Source of the DNA: Phalacrocorax aristotelis
Taxonomy: Eukaryota > Chordata > Aves > Suliformes > Phalacrocoracidae
Length of the DNA: 64,000 nucleotides
Direction: 5' to 3'
Assembly (NCBI RefSeq): GCF_949628215.1
Contig: NC_134278.1
Location: 37,218,115 to 37,282,114 of the forward strand
The notes under the pieces were generated by a model. It worked only from the letters and a program-made list of their open reading frames with translations, was not told where the DNA came from and made no database searches. A program made the translations under genes and the position numbers. This document shows positions 60,201 to 64,000 of this stretch, in pieces. How positions within the stretch are numbered: position 1 is the first letter of the stretch; each line of letters opens with the position of its first letter.

Positions 60201-63200
60201 TGCAACAGATGAAATTTCACCTGGATCAAAGAAAAAGCTTTTGGTAGGCTGGTGTTGGTCTAAGGGCTGGGAAAGACAAACACCTCTTCTCGCTGGGTCA
60301 GCTGATTGCTCGCCAAATATTTATCTCTCTGAGATTTTAGCTTTGCTGAATGAGGCTGGCGATCAGGCTGTGAGATCTGGGACTGCCAGTCATTCTGGTG
60401 AGCTTGTGCCAGCTGGGGGTGAGGTGCAGCCCACGCTCTCCACAGAGGCTGCAAATCGGACAACAGCTGATTTTTATGAACTGTTTGGAGGAGGAATATC
60501 AATAGAAATAATTCCCTGGCTTTCCACAGGAAGAACCCAGATGTCTCCCTCTCATAGAGCTGTTGCAGTGGGAGAGCTGCATAAGGGTGTCCCACCATCC
60601 CAGTCAGCCCGTGGTACCTGGAATGTGTCTTGCTTCACATAGCCTGAGTCAATGTGTTGCTTGAAAGCCCAGACATCAACTGCACAAGTCGTTGTGTCCG
60701 TTACCCCCTTCCTCTGTCAGGCCAGCTAACTAACCGATTTTCTGTAGTCAGAACTATTAACTGTGAGCATTGACTCCAGGAATATTTCTGAGTCACCCTT
60801 TTAAAGCAGTTTGGTATAGATGTCAAAAGAATATGGTTCCTGTTCACCAGCATCTGAGAGATGGCTATGTAACAGGCACCTGCTCAGTTCAAAAAGGCAT
60901 TAAGAAATAGGCTTGACTGTATGCTTTTGTGAGGTGTTTCTACCACCTTCAGAGGCCTGTAGGCTTTCCTCTGGTTGTCTATGAACTCTGCGCACTCCCT
61001 CTGAGGCACTGGGTAGCTCAGCTCTGCTTCTCAGCCTTCAGCTCCTTTCCCTTCCTGCCCAATTGCTCCATCCATGCCACGAGGAGTGGTTACCTGCAAA
61101 TCCCTCTCACTCCTTGTTTTCTTTCACATAAATCCATTGGCTTGGCAGCCTCTAGTACCTTCACGCCTCATCTTCTCCAGTGCATGTTTTTCATACAAAT
61201 TCTTACTTTATTGCAGGTGGTCCTCCTGGCCACCGTCTCTGATGCGGTGAGATACAGGTTCCATCTGTGCCACCACAGAGTGCCCATTGCACACCTGCTC
61301 TGTATTTATTGCTCTATCTTATATGGCAGCACTGCCCAAAATAACCTTCACCTCCCCTTTTCATCTCACGTGGAAATCCTATTCATTCAAACTGACTGAA
61401 ATACCAACATGCAGTGGAACATAGGGGAAAGCTGCCCCTGGGCTTTCTCTTGGACTGTTCTAAAACACAGCAAAGCATAGGCAAAAACCTGATTAAAGAG
61501 GCTTGCTTGTGCTTAAATACATGTAAATGATCATTTTATTTAGAAAGAAAAAACAACTTTGGTGTCTTTGCAAAGCTGACGTTAAAGCACTGGTTTCACA
61601 GCATGAGGTAAAGATGAAATCAAGGCAGTCCTACCTGAGGCTTGGTGTCAAATGGTACTCACTCCATTGTGGCTTTCTAACGTAAACATGTTCGTGTCAG
61701 ACCAGAGATTAACATTTTCCATTAATTTTACTTGTTGCATAAACAACATATGATTATGTGTATTTTTGCTTTTGAAACAGCACATTTAGCAAGCACGTAC
61801 TGCTGCTGGATCCCAATTAAAGGTTAACTACAGTCAGCTGTCATATTGGTCTCTTATCAGTTGTTTTCCATCTGTGAAGTCAACCTGCCTATAATTCTCT
61901 TGTCCTTGGATTTTGCAATTACATCTGGGTAGTCTGGTTTACCTTTAAGGCGGTTAGAGTGAAAATAAATTATAGACTCATGGACATCATTGTCAGATCA
62001 GAAGTCTCTTGGTTCATGCATAGAAGTACCAGGTGTGTGGTCATCATCCTGTTTGTAGCTAATCCATCTGCACATTCGGGGACTCAGAAGTGTATCTGGA
62101 TTTGTCAAATGATGGAGTGAGAAAAAAGAAGTCTTGGAAGCAGAGTGACTGAGCAAAGCTTCATAATGCCCTATAAACAGGGGAGTATTTTTCCACCACT
62201 GCTGCTCCTGCTATCTGTACTACCGTTAATAGCACCTGTTACATGCGATATACATACATGAGGGTATATCCCAGCAAGTACCTTAGAAATAATGATATAT
62301 GGTAATCAGGGCTCACCTGCCTTCCATCTTTACTTTCACTTTTGGAAAAGTTCTGAGTTTTTTGAGAGGAACGAGCTAGGATGCACCTGTAAGTTGCTCG
62401 GGCATGGTTACTTTTTATATTAATTTTTTTTGTGGTGACTCCAAAGAAGGTCAAAGTCCAGTTGTTTTACCTGCTCTACAAACACCCGGTGACAAACAAG
62501 CACACAAACCAGAAGGCGGGAAAGAAAGGGCTAGCAGAAAACATTTGATTATAAAGGAAGTTAATGCACATTTTGATGTATCTTCACATGCCATTGTTTC
62601 TCTTAGTATTTTTGTATCATAGTATCAGCTACGTGCAGCTAAGGCACATCCAAACCCAACCACTTGTTGTGTGGTTTCTTGTGGGCATCAGTGCTAGAAA
62701 TGCTTTATTTGCAGGGAAAAATTATTTTGCTGTTAGAAAAGAAAATTAAAGTGAAAAATCTTCCTGCATTCCCTGTTTTTATCTTCTATGAGGTGAAAAC
62801 TTTCAAAGAAAACTCCTAGCTTAGAAGACAGTGAAGTGTTACTTTCTTAATAAACAATAACAATGAAAAAAACCCCAGTAATAATATTTTTTTCCAATAA
62901 TTTTCTTTTATTTGCTTGTTCAGTTTGCTTCCTTAGTTGTTCTCTTCTTCCAGACACCTCCATCTGTTGAGATTTCGGTGTCAGGATTTAATATGCAACA
63001 GAATGCACAAAGACCTCGCTCTTACTCTCGCCCTTATCCTTTTCAGCACCAAAGTGGTTGCGTGACCATGTGGCATCTGAATCATTTTCATGGGTTTACT
63101 GCAAACAGCAGAGGTGTAATAAAACAGGAACTGGAGCACTTCAGTGCTACTGCACTGGTGAAGTCATTCACTTTGATGACATCAATATTTGTGCACCTAC

Positions 63201-64000
63201 TCTTTTGCCAACATGTCCTCAGGAATATTTTCCAGAAGAAAGTTTGACCTTCCAGAGACCTCTTCCTCTCCTGTTATGATTATTTAGTGGGGTGGGATTT
63301 TCTACGTTCTACTCATTTTCTCTGTTCTCTTGCTGCCTGACATTGTGCCTCTAGCTGTGTGTTTTTTAATGCTTTATCAACAATCTGCTAACCCTCCGTG
63401 CACACTGAAACACAAATTCAAACAGAAGGTGAGGAAGGCTGGCTAATGAAAGAGTGACACCCCTGCTTAGTGTTTTTTCAAACCATACAGCTTGCTGTGG
63501 ACGCATGAATTTAGGGGGGGGAAAAGTGCTTGCAAAAATAAGTATTTGTAGCTAACGTGCACGTCACTTTTAATATATTCTGTAATATTTGTTTTAAGTT
63601 TAAAAGTGCTTAAAGTTACATCTTGTTTTGACATTTAAAATAAAAACAGAATTATTTTTCTCCCCATTTGTTTTGACCTCATTTTTGCTCTAGATTTTGG
63701 GGGTTTAAAAGTGACACTTGAAGTCACAATAAACCAGACATCTCATGTTGATAGCTGCTGCAGAGAAAATGTGTGTGAAATTAAAATTTTCACAGGTTTG
63801 TTTTCTACTGTGTGTTCCAGTCTTATATTTGGCCTGAAAAACAAATCTATTATTTGCCATAGTTCATAGTTTATTAGTAAAGTAATATTAGCATGCATGA
63901 TAGCAAACAGAGCAAATGTGAATGCTGTCCTTCCAAATGCTGCTTTTGTCACTGAACGGGTTGCAGACCCTGGCTCCCATGCTCGTCACAACTGCCTGGC
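57256..64000. other. Distal intergenic DNA, no supported gene
   Basis: About 6.7 kb. The longest open frames (60130-60642 at 170 codons, 60929-61399 at 156 codons, 59021-59467 on the minus strand at 148 codons, 62912-63247 at 111 codons) show no recognisable domain and have no splice or promoter support. I looked for BCKDHB exons, expected beyond TTK from mammalian gene order, and found none. No CR1 tail or LTR seen. Confidence 0.5.

Noticed and set aside
57256..64000. Search for BCKDHB exons, expected downstream of TTK from mammalian gene order.
   Set aside because: No segment matched the BCKDHB protein. The gene probably starts beyond the window.
1..64000. Search for tRNA, rRNA, snoRNA, microRNA hairpins and CRISPR arrays.
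   Set aside because: None stood out by eye. Intronic snoRNAs or microRNAs would need a covariance-model search to exclude.

Overview
The window looks like avian (neognath bird) nuclear DNA. It has CR1-type LINE 3' ends in both orientations that carry the typical tail (gattctatgattcta), class III (ERVL-like) LTR copies, small GT-AG introns and a GC-rich promoter in otherwise AT-rich sequence. I cannot name the species. No bacterial, plasmid, phage or CRISPR feature is present. Most open frames longer than 60 codons are chance frames or pieces of transposons.

The only protein-coding gene I can support is TTK (MPS1), the dual-specificity kinase of the spindle assembly checkpoint. It runs on the + strand from a CpG-island promoter (about 2040-2900) to a poly(A) signal at 42166. 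I rebuilt one non-coding first exon (ending at 2660) and 21 coding exons (11193-42027) by matching splice sites, codon phase and homology. Together they give one open frame of 2637 nt (878 residues plus stop) with no frameshift or premature stop. The protein has the N-terminal ISADTTD segment and TPR region (exons 2-5), a fast-evolving linker (exons 6-13) and a complete kinase domain (exons 14-20). All catalytic residues I looked for are present: K570, E588, M619 gatekeeper, HSD at 662-664, DFG at 681-683 and PPE at 708-710. A short tail follows in exons 20-22. The promoter has three CCAAT boxes and a CHR element (TTTGAA on the minus strand), the usual layout of G2/M genes controlled by NF-Y and DREAM/MMB. 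This fits the role of TTK.

Layout: 1-2040 AT-rich upstream DNA; 2040-2900 CpG island, promoter and exon 1; 2661-11192 long first intron; 11193-42027 coding exons, with CR1 pieces in introns 3, 4, 10 and 14 and a degraded ERVL-type LTR in intron 4; 42028-42190 short 3' UTR. From 42190 to 64000 there is intergenic DNA with CR1 fragments, a very old CR1/L3-like LINE remnant (about 49000-50450), a well-preserved 575-bp ERVL-type solo LTR (55494-56068) and a 62-bp inverted pair of an unidentified repeat (52923-52984 and 54452-54512). In mammals TTK lies next to ELOVL4 and BCKDHB; I see no exon of either here.

I found no previously undescribed system. The points most worth a second look are a tandem NAGNAG acceptor at TTK exon 9 that would add or drop one serine, the conserved-looking CHR/CCAAT promoter, the unexplained inverted pair, and an exon-like segment in intron 1.
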